From Pseudohongiella sp. (GTDB lineage Bacteria; Pseudomonadota; Gammaproteobacteria; Pseudomonadales; Pseudohongiellaceae): a DNA stretch of 64,000 nt. The translations under genes and the position numbers were made by a program. Shown here piece after piece: positions 17,953-27,402 of this stretch (within the stretch, counting starts at the first letter, position 1; every line of letters starts with the position of its first letter). The stretch lies in contig JAUSCD010000015.1 in the NCBI GenBank assembly GCA_030651695.1, positions 221,408-285,407 of the forward strand. Direction: 5' to 3'. The notes under the pieces were generated by a model that was given only the letters and a program-made list of their open reading frames with translations, ran no database searches and had not been told where the DNA came from.

Positions 17953-19139
17953 TCGACTACTCTTATCGAAATGCCCGAACCGGTCATGCGCAATACAGAA
18001 CGACTTTCTACGCGCCTGACACGGTTTTGGGTAGGACGATAAGTCTGGTCTCCCAGTTCACGCATGGCAAAAGACATCTGGGAAAGATCGGTAAACGCCT
18101 TCTCATCGCCGAGTTCCCGAAATGTCATGCCCAGTGCCATGTAGAAGTCAGGCTCCTGGTCCTCGCGGCGAATCGCCTCCTGAAAATGCCTGAGAGCAGC
18201 ATCAAAATTCTTTTCTTCATAGGCGAGATTACCAAGCATGTAATGGTAGTAAGGATTACGTCGGTTGTAAGACTGTACCGCCCGACGGTAACGCTCTGAT
18301 TTGGCAAACTCGCCTTGCTCGAAATAAAGCCGGGCCAGATTATTTGCAGCGCTTGCGCTATTCCGGTCAAGCGCCGACGCTTTCAGGTAGCTGTATTCAG
18401 ACAGGTCTGCTTCACCCATCCGACCCAGCACGCTACCAACATTATTCCAGGCAATTGCCAGCAAGGGATCCATAGCCAGCGCATAACGGAAATGCTCCAG
18501 AGACCTGTCAAAGTCACCTGCTATCAGATGCTCCACCCCCAGATTGTTGTAATACAACGCTGTTGCCTGCCGATCGCTGATCAGTTTGGCGGTCTGTTGC
18601 TGCAACCTGACTTCAGGTGTGAAATCTACAATGTACTGGTTGCTCGGACCAAGCCGCCCCAAGGCATTAATGTGTTCACTCAGTATCAGTAGTTCGCCTT
18701 TGCGATTCCAGATCGGTCGTATCTGAATGGTCTGATACTGTGCACTGAGCCCCAGATGACGGGCCATACCGATATAAAGATTGACCAGCGACAGACAATT
18801 CGCCCGGCGCTCGGCAAAGGTTTGCGAGGCGGTGAGATTTGCAGCGTCGTCATACTGAATGTTCAGAAATTCTTCGGAGAACAGTATTTGCTGCAAGCGG
18901 TCAACTATTTCCCAGTTCTGCAGCGCCGGATCAATGTGAGTATCAAGGTAATCAATCACGGACTGGTCGAGGGCCAGCAGATCGATAGAGGGTGTTTTGG
19001 ACTGATCACCAAGTATGCGCGCTTCCATGTCCTGATCGGACCGAAATCCGGCACTTAGCACAAACAGTTGGCATGCGCTGAGCATGCTCAGCGTTAACAG
19101 TAGTGACAATACGCGAATAGTCTTATGCACCAGTGTCAT
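17949..19139 (-). CDS. TPR lipoprotein with a transglutaminase-like segment
   Basis: 396 residues. The N-terminus is a lipoprotein signal with lipobox LSAC (lipidated C23). A first domain (about 60-190) contains FAERRANCLSLVNLYIGMARHLGL, which resembles the cysteine region of SirB1/transglutaminase-like proteins. At least four TPR-like helix pairs follow (about 195-345; YYNNLGVEHLIAGDFDRSLEHF is one). The C-terminus is basic. It is probably anchored at the inner face of the outer membrane and involved in protein contacts; no enzyme activity can be assigned. Confidence 0.82.
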   Translation of the reverse strand: MTLVHKTIRVLSLLLTLSMLSACQLFVLSAGFRSDQDMEARILGDQSKTPSIDLLALDQSVIDYLDTHIDPALQNWEIVDRLQQILFSEEFLNIQYDDAANLTASQTFAERRANCLSLVNLYIGMARHLGLSAQYQTIQIRPIWNRKGELLILSEHINALGRLGPSNQYIVDFTPEVRLQQQTAKLISDRQATALYYNNLGVEHLIAGDFDRSLEHFRYALAMDPLLAIAWNNVGSVLGRMGEADLSEYSYLKASALDRNSASAANNLARLYFEQGEFAKSERYRRAVQSYNRRNPYYHYMLGNLAYEEKNFDAALRHFQEAIRREDQEPDFYMALGMTFRELGDEKAFTDLSQMSFAMRELGDQTYRPTQNRVRRVESRSVLRMTGSGISIRVVD

Positions 19140-19246
19140 CCAGTCAGAAAGTCGTTCTCAGAAAGACCGACCAGTGTTGGGGTTTATTCCAACACCGGCT
19201 GACTATTCTGCACCAGAATGACGCAACAAAAAAGCACGACAGCTAA

Positions 19247-20911
19247 TCACATGTTCGGATAGCTGGGGCCGCCGCTGCCTTCGGGTACCACCCATTTGAT
19301 ATTTTGCGCAGGATCCTTGATATCGCAGGTTTTGCAGTGCACGCAGTTCTGGGCATTGATCTGAAAGCGTTTGCCACCGGCGCCATCATCCAGAACCTCA
19401 TAAACTCCGGCAGGACAATACCGTTGAGCGGGCTCGTCATACATTGGCAGGTTGTGAGCGATTGGAATTGATGGATCGACCAGCTTCAGGTGGCATGGCT
19501 GATCTTCAGCGTGGTTGGTATTGGACAGAAACACTGACGACAGCTTGTCGAAACTGATTTTTCCATCCGGCTTGGCGTAGACAATTTTGTTACATGCCGA
19601 AGCCGGTTTAAGCTGGGCGTAGTCCGGCGACTTGTCGTGAAAGGTAAGCGGGAAACGGCCGGCAAAAATATTATGCTCGATAAAACTCAGACTACTGCCA
19701 ATCCAGAATCCAAAATTGTGGAAACCTGCGCTGAAGTTACGGGTTTTATGCAGCTCATCGTGCAAGCCGGATTTCGCGAAACGCTCGCCGTACTCCACCA
19801 GATCATGACCTGCCGGTACAGCATCCTGCTTCAGAGATTCCATAATGGATTCTGCTGCCAGCATGCCAGAACGCATCGCTGTATGGCTGCCTTTTATCTT
19901 GGCGGCATTCAGTGTGCCGGCATCACAGCCGATCAGTAAGCCACCAGGAAAACTCATTTTAGGCAGCGAATTCAGACCGCCTTTGTTGAGTGCACGAGCG
20001 CCATAGCTCAAGCGTTTTCCGCCTTCAATATATTGTTTGATCACCGGGTGGTGCTTGAACTTCTGGAACTCATCAAAGGGGCTGATGTGCGGATTTTTAT
20101 ACCCCAGATCAACGATCAGCCCAAGGTACACCTGGTTGTTTTCAGCATGGTAAAGGAAACCACCGCTTGAGCCGGCATAGCTGTCACCAACCATTGGATA
20201 ACCGGCGGTATGTACCACCAATCCTTCCTTGTGTCTGGCCGGGTCGATTTCCCACACTTCCTTCAAACCGATCCCGTAATGTTGCGGGTCGCTTTCTTTG
20301 TCCAAGCCAAATGTCGCAATCAGCTCTTTGCCCAGATGCCCGCGGCAACCCTCAGCCATAATGGTGTATTTGGCATGGAATTCAAATCCGGGTTCGTAGG
20401 CATCTTTTTTCTCACCATGAGCGTCTACACCCATATCACCTGTAGCCACGCCTTTGACGGCACCATCCTCGTGATACAGAATCTCGGCGGCAGCAAAGCC
20501 CGGGAAAATCTCGGCACCCAGCTCCATGGCCTGCTCAGCCAGCCAACGGCAAAGGTTACCCAATGAAATTATGTAATTGCCATGATTGCGCATCGGCTTG
20601 GGAACCAGCAAATCCGGGAAACGCACAGACTTCTCAGCCCCTGGCAGGTAATAAATATCGTCACCTGTGACGGCGGTGTTCAGCGGTGCACCTCGCTCTT
20701 TCCAATCAGGAAACAGCTCATCAAGCGCACTCGGCTCAAAAACTGCACCGGACAGTATATGGGCACCTACTTCCGAGCCTTTCTCCAGTACGCAGACAGA
20801 AATTTCCCTGTTTGCTTCTTTTGCCAACTGCAGCAAACGACAGGCAGTCGACAAACCGGCCGGCCCCGCTCCCACAATGACAACATCAACTTCCATAGAC
20901 TCGCGTTGCAT
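19247..20911 (-). CDS. etfD: Electron transfer flavoprotein-ubiquinone oxidoreductase
   Basis: 554 residues, full length. It passes electrons from acyl-CoA dehydrogenases, via ETF, to ubiquinone at the inner membrane. The N-terminal FAD motif is VIVGAGPAGLSTACRL. The C-terminal 4Fe-4S cluster region shows CPAGVYEV and NCVHCKTCDIKDP. It supports the acyl-CoA dehydrogenase at 33287. etfB and etfA are not adjacent. Confidence 0.96.
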   Translation of the reverse strand: MQRESMEVDVVIVGAGPAGLSTACRLLQLAKEANREISVCVLEKGSEVGAHILSGAVFEPSALDELFPDWKERGAPLNTAVTGDDIYYLPGAEKSVRFPDLLVPKPMRNHGNYIISLGNLCRWLAEQAMELGAEIFPGFAAAEILYHEDGAVKGVATGDMGVDAHGEKKDAYEPGFEFHAKYTIMAEGCRGHLGKELIATFGLDKESDPQHYGIGLKEVWEIDPARHKEGLVVHTAGYPMVGDSYAGSSGGFLYHAENNQVYLGLIVDLGYKNPHISPFDEFQKFKHHPVIKQYIEGGKRLSYGARALNKGGLNSLPKMSFPGGLLIGCDAGTLNAAKIKGSHTAMRSGMLAAESIMESLKQDAVPAGHDLVEYGERFAKSGLHDELHKTRNFSAGFHNFGFWIGSSLSFIEHNIFAGRFPLTFHDKSPDYAQLKPASACNKIVYAKPDGKISFDKLSSVFLSNTNHAEDQPCHLKLVDPSIPIAHNLPMYDEPAQRYCPAGVYEVLDDGAGGKRFQINAQNCVHCKTCDIKDPAQNIKWVVPEGSGGPSYPNM

Positions 20912-21049
20912 GGCCTGTTCTCCCCATAAAACTTGCTGATGCTAACTGCATAAGAACTGAACAATTCCCGCGTTGACGGCGCGGAAACTACCCAGCTGCG
21001 AAAGCCGGGTATTATCCTTAATTCAGCGGTAAATCGCAAAACAAGGCTG

Positions 21050-21982
21050 CTATTGGACGCAGGCACCCAATGCTGAGCTCAGCGCGGGATAAGAAAATCG
21101 GAATCCCTCACGCTGCAGACGTGCCGGGACAACATTCTGACCATTCAGCAACAGCCGCTCACCCATCTCACCGAATAACAGTTGCACCAACGCAGCCGGT
21201 TGATGAAACCAGGCCGGTCTGCGCAATGCCGAAGCCAGTTGCTGACTGAAGCAGGCATTAGTGACAGCTTCGGGCGCCGTCAGGTTATAGATACCCCTGC
21301 AGTCATTGGCGATCAGCCATTGGATAGCAGACAGGACATCGTCCCGGTGAATCCATGACAGATACTGTTGTCCGCTGCCAGTGCGCCCTCCCAGTCCCAA
21401 ATTGAAGATGGGCATCAGGCGCCCGAGCATTCCGCCACCTGCGGCCAACACCACTCCCAGACGCATGATACACACGCTGACTCCAAGAGCCTCTGCTTTG
21501 CTGGCCTCTTGCTCCCAGCGCTTACAAAGCTCATGAGTAAACTCATCTCCACCTGGCGACGTTTCGTCAAGGGCGCGACCATCAGATGCGCCGTAGAAAC
21601 CGATCGCAGATGCGCTCAACAATTTTGTCGGCCTGGTCTCCAATCTTTGCACCAATTGAACCAGCGCACGGGTTGAATGCAATCTGCTGTCCAGCAACTG
21701 CTTCTTTCTATCGCGACTCCAGCGCTTATCTGCTATTCCGGCGCCAGCCAGGTTGATGATCACATCCACACACTCTTCGGAGTCAATCTCATCCAGACTT
21801 TTGATTAACAGCACGCCGCTGCCAAGTTTAGCGCGTGCTACAGCATAGTCGCGGACAAGGACTGTCACTTGCCAACCCTGCAGGCGCAACGCTGCCACCA
21901 ACGGCACTCCAATGAACCCCGTGCCTCCTGTTAACAGCACATGTCTGCTGCCCTGAGCCAAACCGGCACTATCCGTTGTCAT
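21050..21982 (-). CDS. TIGR01777-type epimerase (SDR-like)
   Basis: 310 residues from the ATG at 21982, preceded by GGAG six bases upstream; the longer frame to 22015 has no better site. Extended SDR fold with the NAD(P) motif LTGGTGFIGVPL, then NLAGAGIADKRWS and LLSASAIGFYG, the usual YfcH/TIGR01777 landmarks. The C-terminal DUF1731-like part (PAWFHQPAALVQLLFGEMGERLLLNGQNVVPARL) is complete. The substrate of this family is not firmly known; in cyanobacteria and bacteria members have been linked to division or sugar metabolism. Confidence 0.88.
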   Translation of the reverse strand: MTTDSAGLAQGSRHVLLTGGTGFIGVPLVAALRLQGWQVTVLVRDYAVARAKLGSGVLLIKSLDEIDSEECVDVIINLAGAGIADKRWSRDRKKQLLDSRLHSTRALVQLVQRLETRPTKLLSASAIGFYGASDGRALDETSPGGDEFTHELCKRWEQEASKAEALGVSVCIMRLGVVLAAGGGMLGRLMPIFNLGLGGRTGSGQQYLSWIHRDDVLSAIQWLIANDCRGIYNLTAPEAVTNACFSQQLASALRRPAWFHQPAALVQLLFGEMGERLLLNGQNVVPARLQREGFRFSYPALSSALGACVQ

Positions 21983-22236
21983 AGTCTGCTCCCGTCCTGA
22001 AATACCCGTTGCCATATTTTCGCCATAAAGATGGCCTAAAGATCATGAAATTAACCGCAGAATCTCACAAATTGTCACAACAACCACACTTACTTTTTTG
22101 ATAGCATTCAAGTTATTCAAAAAACACCAATAACTCAGGCCAGTATGGCATAGCGTCCGAACCTGGGTTCCGGGCCTGTCACTGATCTCACGAACCACCT
22201 ATTTCGGTACACATTTTTGTATTACCCGGAGCTGAC

Positions 22237-24420
22237 ATGACCCGAAGGTTTCAAATCTCGCCCTGTTCACGCGCTCTCAGCGCACGCACAATGGCAATAG
22301 CAGCACTCAGCCTTGCTGTCGCCAGCATAACAAACGGCTTCACGACGGCAAACGCCAGCGAACCAGAACAAACCAGCGTCCTGGATTCCACCGTTATTTA
22401 CCCTGCTTCATTTTTCCAGCCTTACAACCCTGTTTCCGTCAACGACATGATCGACCGCATACCGGGCGTCAGCCTGAGTAACAACAATGGCGGCGGTGGT
22501 CGCGGATTGGGCAGCGGTGGCGACCTGCTTATCAATGGTCAACGCCTTGCGGGCAAAGAAAACTCCCCCAGGGATCAGTTAAGCCGTATCGCCGCCCGCG
22601 AAGTGGAGCGCATAGAAATCATTCGCGGCAGCTCCGGCGAGTTGGCAGTCCGGGGTTCGAGTCAGGTTGTCAATATAGTGCTTCAGGAAGTTGATACCCG
22701 AGCCAGCACCTCTGTCGAAGTGAGCAGCGATTTTCACAGACAAGACCAGACTTTCGATCCCGGCCTGTCACTGTCTCACAGCCGCCAGACAGGCAATTTC
22801 AGTGCACTTTTTAATCTGCAGGCTGACCCGCAGTATCGCAACGAGCAGCGCCTGGAGAGCAGTTACGCACCGGATCTCAGCCCTATCGATGTTATGCGCG
22901 AAACCAGAGTCCGCAACAGAACCAACTATCAGGCAAGCACCACGATGGGCTACAGCCTCGAACAACATCGTATGCAGTTAAACGTTCTTTACGGCACTGC
23001 AGATCACCCTGTAGACACTGATCGCCGGATTGATGATCTGAGTGGCACAGCCAGCGGCGTACGCGGAGAACGTGAAAGAGCTGACTACGAAATTAATAAC
23101 TGGGAATTGGGCGGCGATTACGAATACAGCTTTGCCAATGGCAGCCGCGCCCTGTTGCTATTTGTTGTCAATGACGAAACCGACAACAATATCAGAGAAC
23201 GCTTCGAACTTGACGCACCGCTGCAATCCAGTGATGAGCGCAAATCCCTGTACGTGGAGTCCAATAGCCGTACACGCGAGCGCATTGCGCAGACAACCTA
23301 CAACTGGTCACTTTCCGATACTCAGGATATGCAACTGGGTATAGAACGCGCCCAGACCATCCTGGATTCAAGCCTGCTGATTGGCAGGGACGCTGGCGTT
23401 GCAGCGCCTTCAACGGCGTTCGGAGGCCTGCGCCCGGCGCTTGCAGTTTCCAATCTGGGTTCAACAGTAGAAGAAATGCGTTACGAAGGTTTTGCGGTTC
23501 ATAACTGGAACCTGAATGATCGCATGACGCTGGAAAGCAGCGTCGTGTATGAAACGTCCGAAATCACACAAAGCGGCGGCGTGAGCAAAACACGCGATTT
23601 TCAATTCTGGCGCCCGACTGTAGATTATCGTTTTAACATCACAGATGCCTTGCAGCTCAGAGCTACTGTCGGCAAGGAGGTCCAGCAACTGAGTTTTGCC
23701 AATTTCTCCGCCACTGCCAATACCTCAGATAATGATCGCGATGCCGATGCCGGCAACCCGAATCTGGTCCCTACAGAAGAAATCCGTTACGAGCTGGGAC
23801 TGGAATATCGCCTGCCCGAAGATGCCGGGGTACTCAGCTCACGCTTTTTCCTGCGCGAATTAAGTAATCAGATCGGCAGAATTGATGCAACTACCAATCC
23901 TGCCTCTCCCATTTCAGCTGCTGGCAATATAGGGGACGCCAAACGTTGGGGTGTCTATCTTGATGGCAGCAGTCGCCTTGCCAAACTCGGCATGCCAGAT
24001 GCCATTATCACCTCACGGCTCTACCTGTTTGACTCAGATGTGATTAATCCGATATTGGGTACCAAGGAGCGCATTAACGGTCGCGGTCAGGCCGGCCTTG
24101 GCTTCCGTAATGATTTGACGGCCTGGAATCTCAACTATGGTTTTGATTACAACCATCCACTGACAGGCGGACAGCGGCAGATTGAAATCAGCAATATCGA
24201 CTGGCACCGCGAGGCGCCGATGCTGACCATGTTTGTGTCTACTGTGCTGTTCAACGATGTGACGTTCAGACTGGAGTCGAACAATACTCTGGGAGAGCAG
24301 AACTGCCGTAACCGGGTGCGTTACAATGGCACCTCGGCCAGCGGCAACATCAGCGAAATCGAAGATGTATGCTGGGGCGGCGGCCAGAAACTGGCCCTCA
24401 AAGTGCGTACCACCTTCTAA
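22237..24420 (+). CDS. TonB-dependent outer-membrane receptor
   Basis: 727 residues. A signal peptide (about 1-40) is followed by a plug domain with VNDMIDRIPGVSLSNNNGGGG, DLLINGQRLAGKEN and EVERIEIIRGSSGELAVRGSSQVVNIVL, the core plug signature. The rest is a beta-barrel with alternating aromatic/polar strands and a terminal phenylalanine (VRTTF). Two late cysteines (NCRNRV and EDVCWGG) may form a disulfide loop. The ligand is unknown. The 250 bases upstream are AT-rich but show no convincing Fur box, so iron control is not claimed. It sits alone. Confidence 0.88.
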   Translation: MTRRFQISPCSRALSARTMAIAALSLAVASITNGFTTANASEPEQTSVLDSTVIYPASFFQPYNPVSVNDMIDRIPGVSLSNNNGGGGRGLGSGGDLLINGQRLAGKENSPRDQLSRIAAREVERIEIIRGSSGELAVRGSSQVVNIVLQEVDTRASTSVEVSSDFHRQDQTFDPGLSLSHSRQTGNFSALFNLQADPQYRNEQRLESSYAPDLSPIDVMRETRVRNRTNYQASTTMGYSLEQHRMQLNVLYGTADHPVDTDRRIDDLSGTASGVRGERERADYEINNWELGGDYEYSFANGSRALLLFVVNDETDNNIRERFELDAPLQSSDERKSLYVESNSRTRERIAQTTYNWSLSDTQDMQLGIERAQTILDSSLLIGRDAGVAAPSTAFGGLRPALAVSNLGSTVEEMRYEGFAVHNWNLNDRMTLESSVVYETSEITQSGGVSKTRDFQFWRPTVDYRFNITDALQLRATVGKEVQQLSFANFSATANTSDNDRDADAGNPNLVPTEEIRYELGLEYRLPEDAGVLSSRFFLRELSNQIGRIDATTNPASPISAAGNIGDAKRWGVYLDGSSRLAKLGMPDAIITSRLYLFDSDVINPILGTKERINGRGQAGLGFRNDLTAWNLNYGFDYNHPLTGGQRQIEISNIDWHREAPMLTMFVSTVLFNDVTFRLESNNTLGEQNCRNRVRYNGTSASGNISEIEDVCWGGGQKLALKVRTTF

Positions 24421-24459
24421 ACCTTTTGCCGCTGCACTGGCATCTTTCAGCAAGCCGCT

Positions 24460-25200
24460 TTACTCAAGCGGTTTGCTGAAAACAAACATGTGCTGCCAGG
24501 GCAGAAAATCCAGATTGTCGTCCCATTGCAGGCCAAACACACTCATTTCCATCACCACCTGTTCCTCTGACATTTTGTGCAGCGGACGGATGGGCACAGA
24601 GTCATCTTCGGCGCGATACTCAACCAGAAACAGGCGCCCTCCAGGCTTCAGCGCGTTGACAATCCCCTGCATCATTTCAAATGGATGTGAAAATTCGTGG
24701 TAGGCATCGACCAGTAAAACTGCATCGACGCTGTTCGCTGGCAGTCCCGGATCCTGAATACTGCCTAGCAGAGTCGCCACGTTGGTAATACCGGTTTCCT
24801 GCTTGCGTTGCTCCATGATTGCCAGCATTTCTGGCTGAATGTCGGTTGCCAGCACTTTGCCCTGCGGCAGCAACTGCGCCATCCTGAAACTGAAATAGCC
24901 CGTGCCGGCACCAATATCCGCAACCACCTCATCCGGCTTCAGCGACATATTGGCGATGACTTCATCTGGCATTTCTTCATGAGTGCGCTGCTCCCGCTCC
25001 AGCCAACCGGCGCCCTGATGCCCCATCACACCTGAAATTTCACGGCCCATATAAAACTTGCCGATCCCGCCACGACTGCGGTCGGGGTCAATATCGTACC
25101 CCGGGTGCTCAGCAGCGCTCAGTGCAACACTTCCAAGCGCCAGTGAGCCGAGTACAGCAAGGCGAAACAGACTTTTAAAAACTGTATTGGTTATTTTCAT
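24460..25200 (-). CDS. Exported class I SAM methyltransferase-like protein
   Basis: 246 residues. A clear signal peptide (hydrophobic to about residue 30, ending SAAEHPG) precedes a class I methyltransferase fold. Motif I is VVADIGAGTGYF (92-103), the acidic strand ATDIQPEML follows, then VLLVDAYHEFSHP and ALKPGGRLFLVEYRAED. All SAM-binding motifs look intact, which makes export odd. It differs in sequence from the protein at 6765. Convergent with the TonB receptor. Confidence 0.85.
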   Translation of the reverse strand: MKITNTVFKSLFRLAVLGSLALGSVALSAAEHPGYDIDPDRSRGGIGKFYMGREISGVMGHQGAGWLEREQRTHEEMPDEVIANMSLKPDEVVADIGAGTGYFSFRMAQLLPQGKVLATDIQPEMLAIMEQRKQETGITNVATLLGSIQDPGLPANSVDAVLLVDAYHEFSHPFEMMQGIVNALKPGGRLFLVEYRAEDDSVPIRPLHKMSEEQVVMEMSVFGLQWDDNLDFLPWQHMFVFSKPLE

Positions 25201-25435
25201 TACACAAGCTCCGACAGATCGCCAATATTGCGGGATACGCTTAGCATCACAGTAACACTGATCTGCTTGGTATTTCCCGATTGTAATGCAAGCCCCGCAG
25301 ATTCGACAGCCGGGCTGTATGGCGGAAGGTGCAGGCGTAATCGCGTGTGCTATTATCGAGCGCCTGCCCGGGCTCGCTTAAACGGACGACGGCAAAAAGC
25401 AGACAGAGCAAATAAAACTATTTAGAGAGAGGCTT

Positions 25436-26620
25436 ATGAGCAAGGTTCTGGAAGGTATTCGTGTACTGGATTTTGGTCGTTATATTGCAGGGCCGTTCTG
25501 CGCCAGCCTGTTAAGTGACATGGGTGCGGAAGTTATCCGTATTGAAAAAATCCAGGGCAGTGAGGACCGCTTTCTGTCTCCGGTCAGCGATGCCGGTGAT
25601 GGCGCGCTGTTTATGCAGATGGGTCGTAACAAACTCGGTATGACATTAAACCCCATGAAACCGGAAGGCCGGGAAATTGTTCGAAAACTGGTAGCCACGG
25701 CTGATGTCGTAGTCGCCAACCTGCCGCCTGACACGCTTGAGGCCATGGGTCTGGATTACGAAAGCCTGAAAGCTGTCAAACCCGACATTATCCTGACCAT
25801 GATTTCAGCGTTCGGCACAGGCGGCCCTTACAGTAACCGTGTGGGTTTCGACGGACTTGGTCAGGCCATGTCCGGCGCCATGTTCATGTCCGGATCTCTG
25901 GAGCAGCCGGTAAAGTCATATGCCCCTTTTATCGATTTTGGCACTGCCAGCCTGAGCGCTGTCGGCACCATGGCTGCCTTGTTTGAGCGCCAGCGCACGG
26001 GTAAGGGTCAGGTTGTCGAGGCCTCTCTGTTCAACACAGCCCTGACCATGATGAACGGCACTTTGATCGAACAATCGATGATTGCTCCCAACCGTGTTGC
26101 CACCATGAACCGCTCGCAGACTTCAGGCCCCGCAGACACCTTCAAAACACGCGATGGCTGGGTACTGATTCAATCCGTGGGCGGCCCGCTCTTTGCACGT
26201 TGGGTTGAGCTTATGGGGGAACCGCAGTGGCTGGATGATCCGCGGTTTAAAGACGATATCAGCCGCGGTAATAACGGCGCCGTCATCAGCGAACGGCTGG
26301 CGCGCTGGTGTGCCGAGCGCAGTTCGCAGGAGGTGTTGGCCGAGATGGAAGCTGCCCGTATTCCGGCAGGCCCCGTGATGTCACCGCAGCAGGTGCTGGA
26401 TGATCCGCACGCGGCGGCACGCAAGGTATTCCGCTATCTGGACTATCCCGGCGCAGCAAAACCTGCACCGGTTATGCAAACTCCGTTCAGCCTTTCCGAA
26501 ACACCCACAGAAATTCACAGCCGCGCTCCTATGCTCGGTGAGCATACAGACCAGTTGATGAAAGAACTGGGGTACTCGGACACTGATATTCAACGTTTGC
26601 GTGCGGCACGGATTATTTAA
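25436..26620 (+). CDS. Family III CoA-transferase (CaiB/FRC type)
   Basis: 394 residues. This family moves CoA between carboxylic acids through an aspartyl-CoA intermediate. It begins LEGIRVLDFGRYIAGPFC and has the catalytic Asp at D167 (APFIDFGTA), in line with D169 of formyl-CoA transferase. The late PVMSPQQVLDDPHAAARKVF segment is typical. Substrates cannot be read. The stop overlaps the convergent nitroreductase stop by eight bases. A second paralogue is at 40773. Confidence 0.92.
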   Translation: MSKVLEGIRVLDFGRYIAGPFCASLLSDMGAEVIRIEKIQGSEDRFLSPVSDAGDGALFMQMGRNKLGMTLNPMKPEGREIVRKLVATADVVVANLPPDTLEAMGLDYESLKAVKPDIILTMISAFGTGGPYSNRVGFDGLGQAMSGAMFMSGSLEQPVKSYAPFIDFGTASLSAVGTMAALFERQRTGKGQVVEASLFNTALTMMNGTLIEQSMIAPNRVATMNRSQTSGPADTFKTRDGWVLIQSVGGPLFARWVELMGEPQWLDDPRFKDDISRGNNGAVISERLARWCAERSSQEVLAEMEAARIPAGPVMSPQQVLDDPHAAARKVFRYLDYPGAAKPAPVMQTPFSLSETPTEIHSRAPMLGEHTDQLMKELGYSDTDIQRLRAARII

Positions 26621-27353
26621 ACTCGAAACCCTGCTCAGCGAGAAAGCCACGCATATGCGGGCGGGCCTTTTCGCTGAGTAGTGTAGCAACCTGCTCGCTC
26701 CAGCTGATGCCATGCCCGCCTCCTGTGCGTGTACGGTAGTACTCGCGCACCTGTTCGTCGTAAGCGTCTATGACCGCAACGTCACCTCTGTCATCGTATA
26801 CTTCATTTTTGACAATAACTGAGAGCGGCAAACGCGGTTTGACCTCCGGATCCTGATCGGGATATCCGAGACACAGTCCAAATACCGGATACACGCCCAC
26901 TGGCAATTGCAGCAGGTCCGAGACTTCCCGGGGATTGTTGCGCAGTCCACCGATATAACAAATACCCAGGCCGGCAGATTCAGCGGCTACAACAGTATTC
27001 TGAGCCATCAACGCCGCGTCGACAGTCGCAATAATGAAGTGCTCGGTATATTCACCTGAAAATGTCTTGCCATGGCGCTCACAGCAATTGCCGGCTCTGC
27101 GCAGATCCGCGCAGAAAACCAGAAACTCAGGTGCACTCGCAACATAAGGCTGGTTTCCGGCGAACACAGCCAGTTTTTGTCGGCTATCCGGATTTCTGAC
27201 CCGGATAACGGTAGCGCCCTGCAGAAAACTGGACGTGGCAGCGCTTTGACCGGCCTGTAAAATTTGCTCCAACAAAACATCGCCAACGGGCTGATCCTTG
27301 AATTTGCGAATGCTGCGATGCGAGCGCAGCAGATCTAACGTACTGTTGTTCAC
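26613..27353 (-). CDS. NADPH-dependent nitroreductase, NfsA type
   Basis: 246 residues, FMN-binding nitroreductase. SHRSIRKFKDQPV starts the FMN site; AQNTVVAAESAGLGICYIGGLRNNP and VFGLCLGYPDQDPEVKPRLP are typical of the NfsA/FRP group. It probably reduces nitroaromatics, quinones or flavins with NADPH. The arginine-rich EYYRTRTGG tail segment fits the NfsA NADPH site. Confidence 0.9.
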   Translation of the reverse strand: MNNSTLDLLRSHRSIRKFKDQPVGDVLLEQILQAGQSAATSSFLQGATVIRVRNPDSRQKLAVFAGNQPYVASAPEFLVFCADLRRAGNCCERHGKTFSGEYTEHFIIATVDAALMAQNTVVAAESAGLGICYIGGLRNNPREVSDLLQLPVGVYPVFGLCLGYPDQDPEVKPRLPLSVIVKNEVYDDRGDVAVIDAYDEQVREYYRTRTGGGHGISWSEQVATLLSEKARPHMRGFLAEQGFEFK

Positions 27354-27402
27354 AATAGTCTCTCTGAGTTCGTAATCAATAAAACGGAATTTAAGAAAAT
27401 GA

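Noticed and set aside
22016..22236. Fur box before the TonB receptor
   Set aside because: The region is AT-rich and holds GATAGCATTCAAGTTATTC, but it does not match the Fur consensus well enough.
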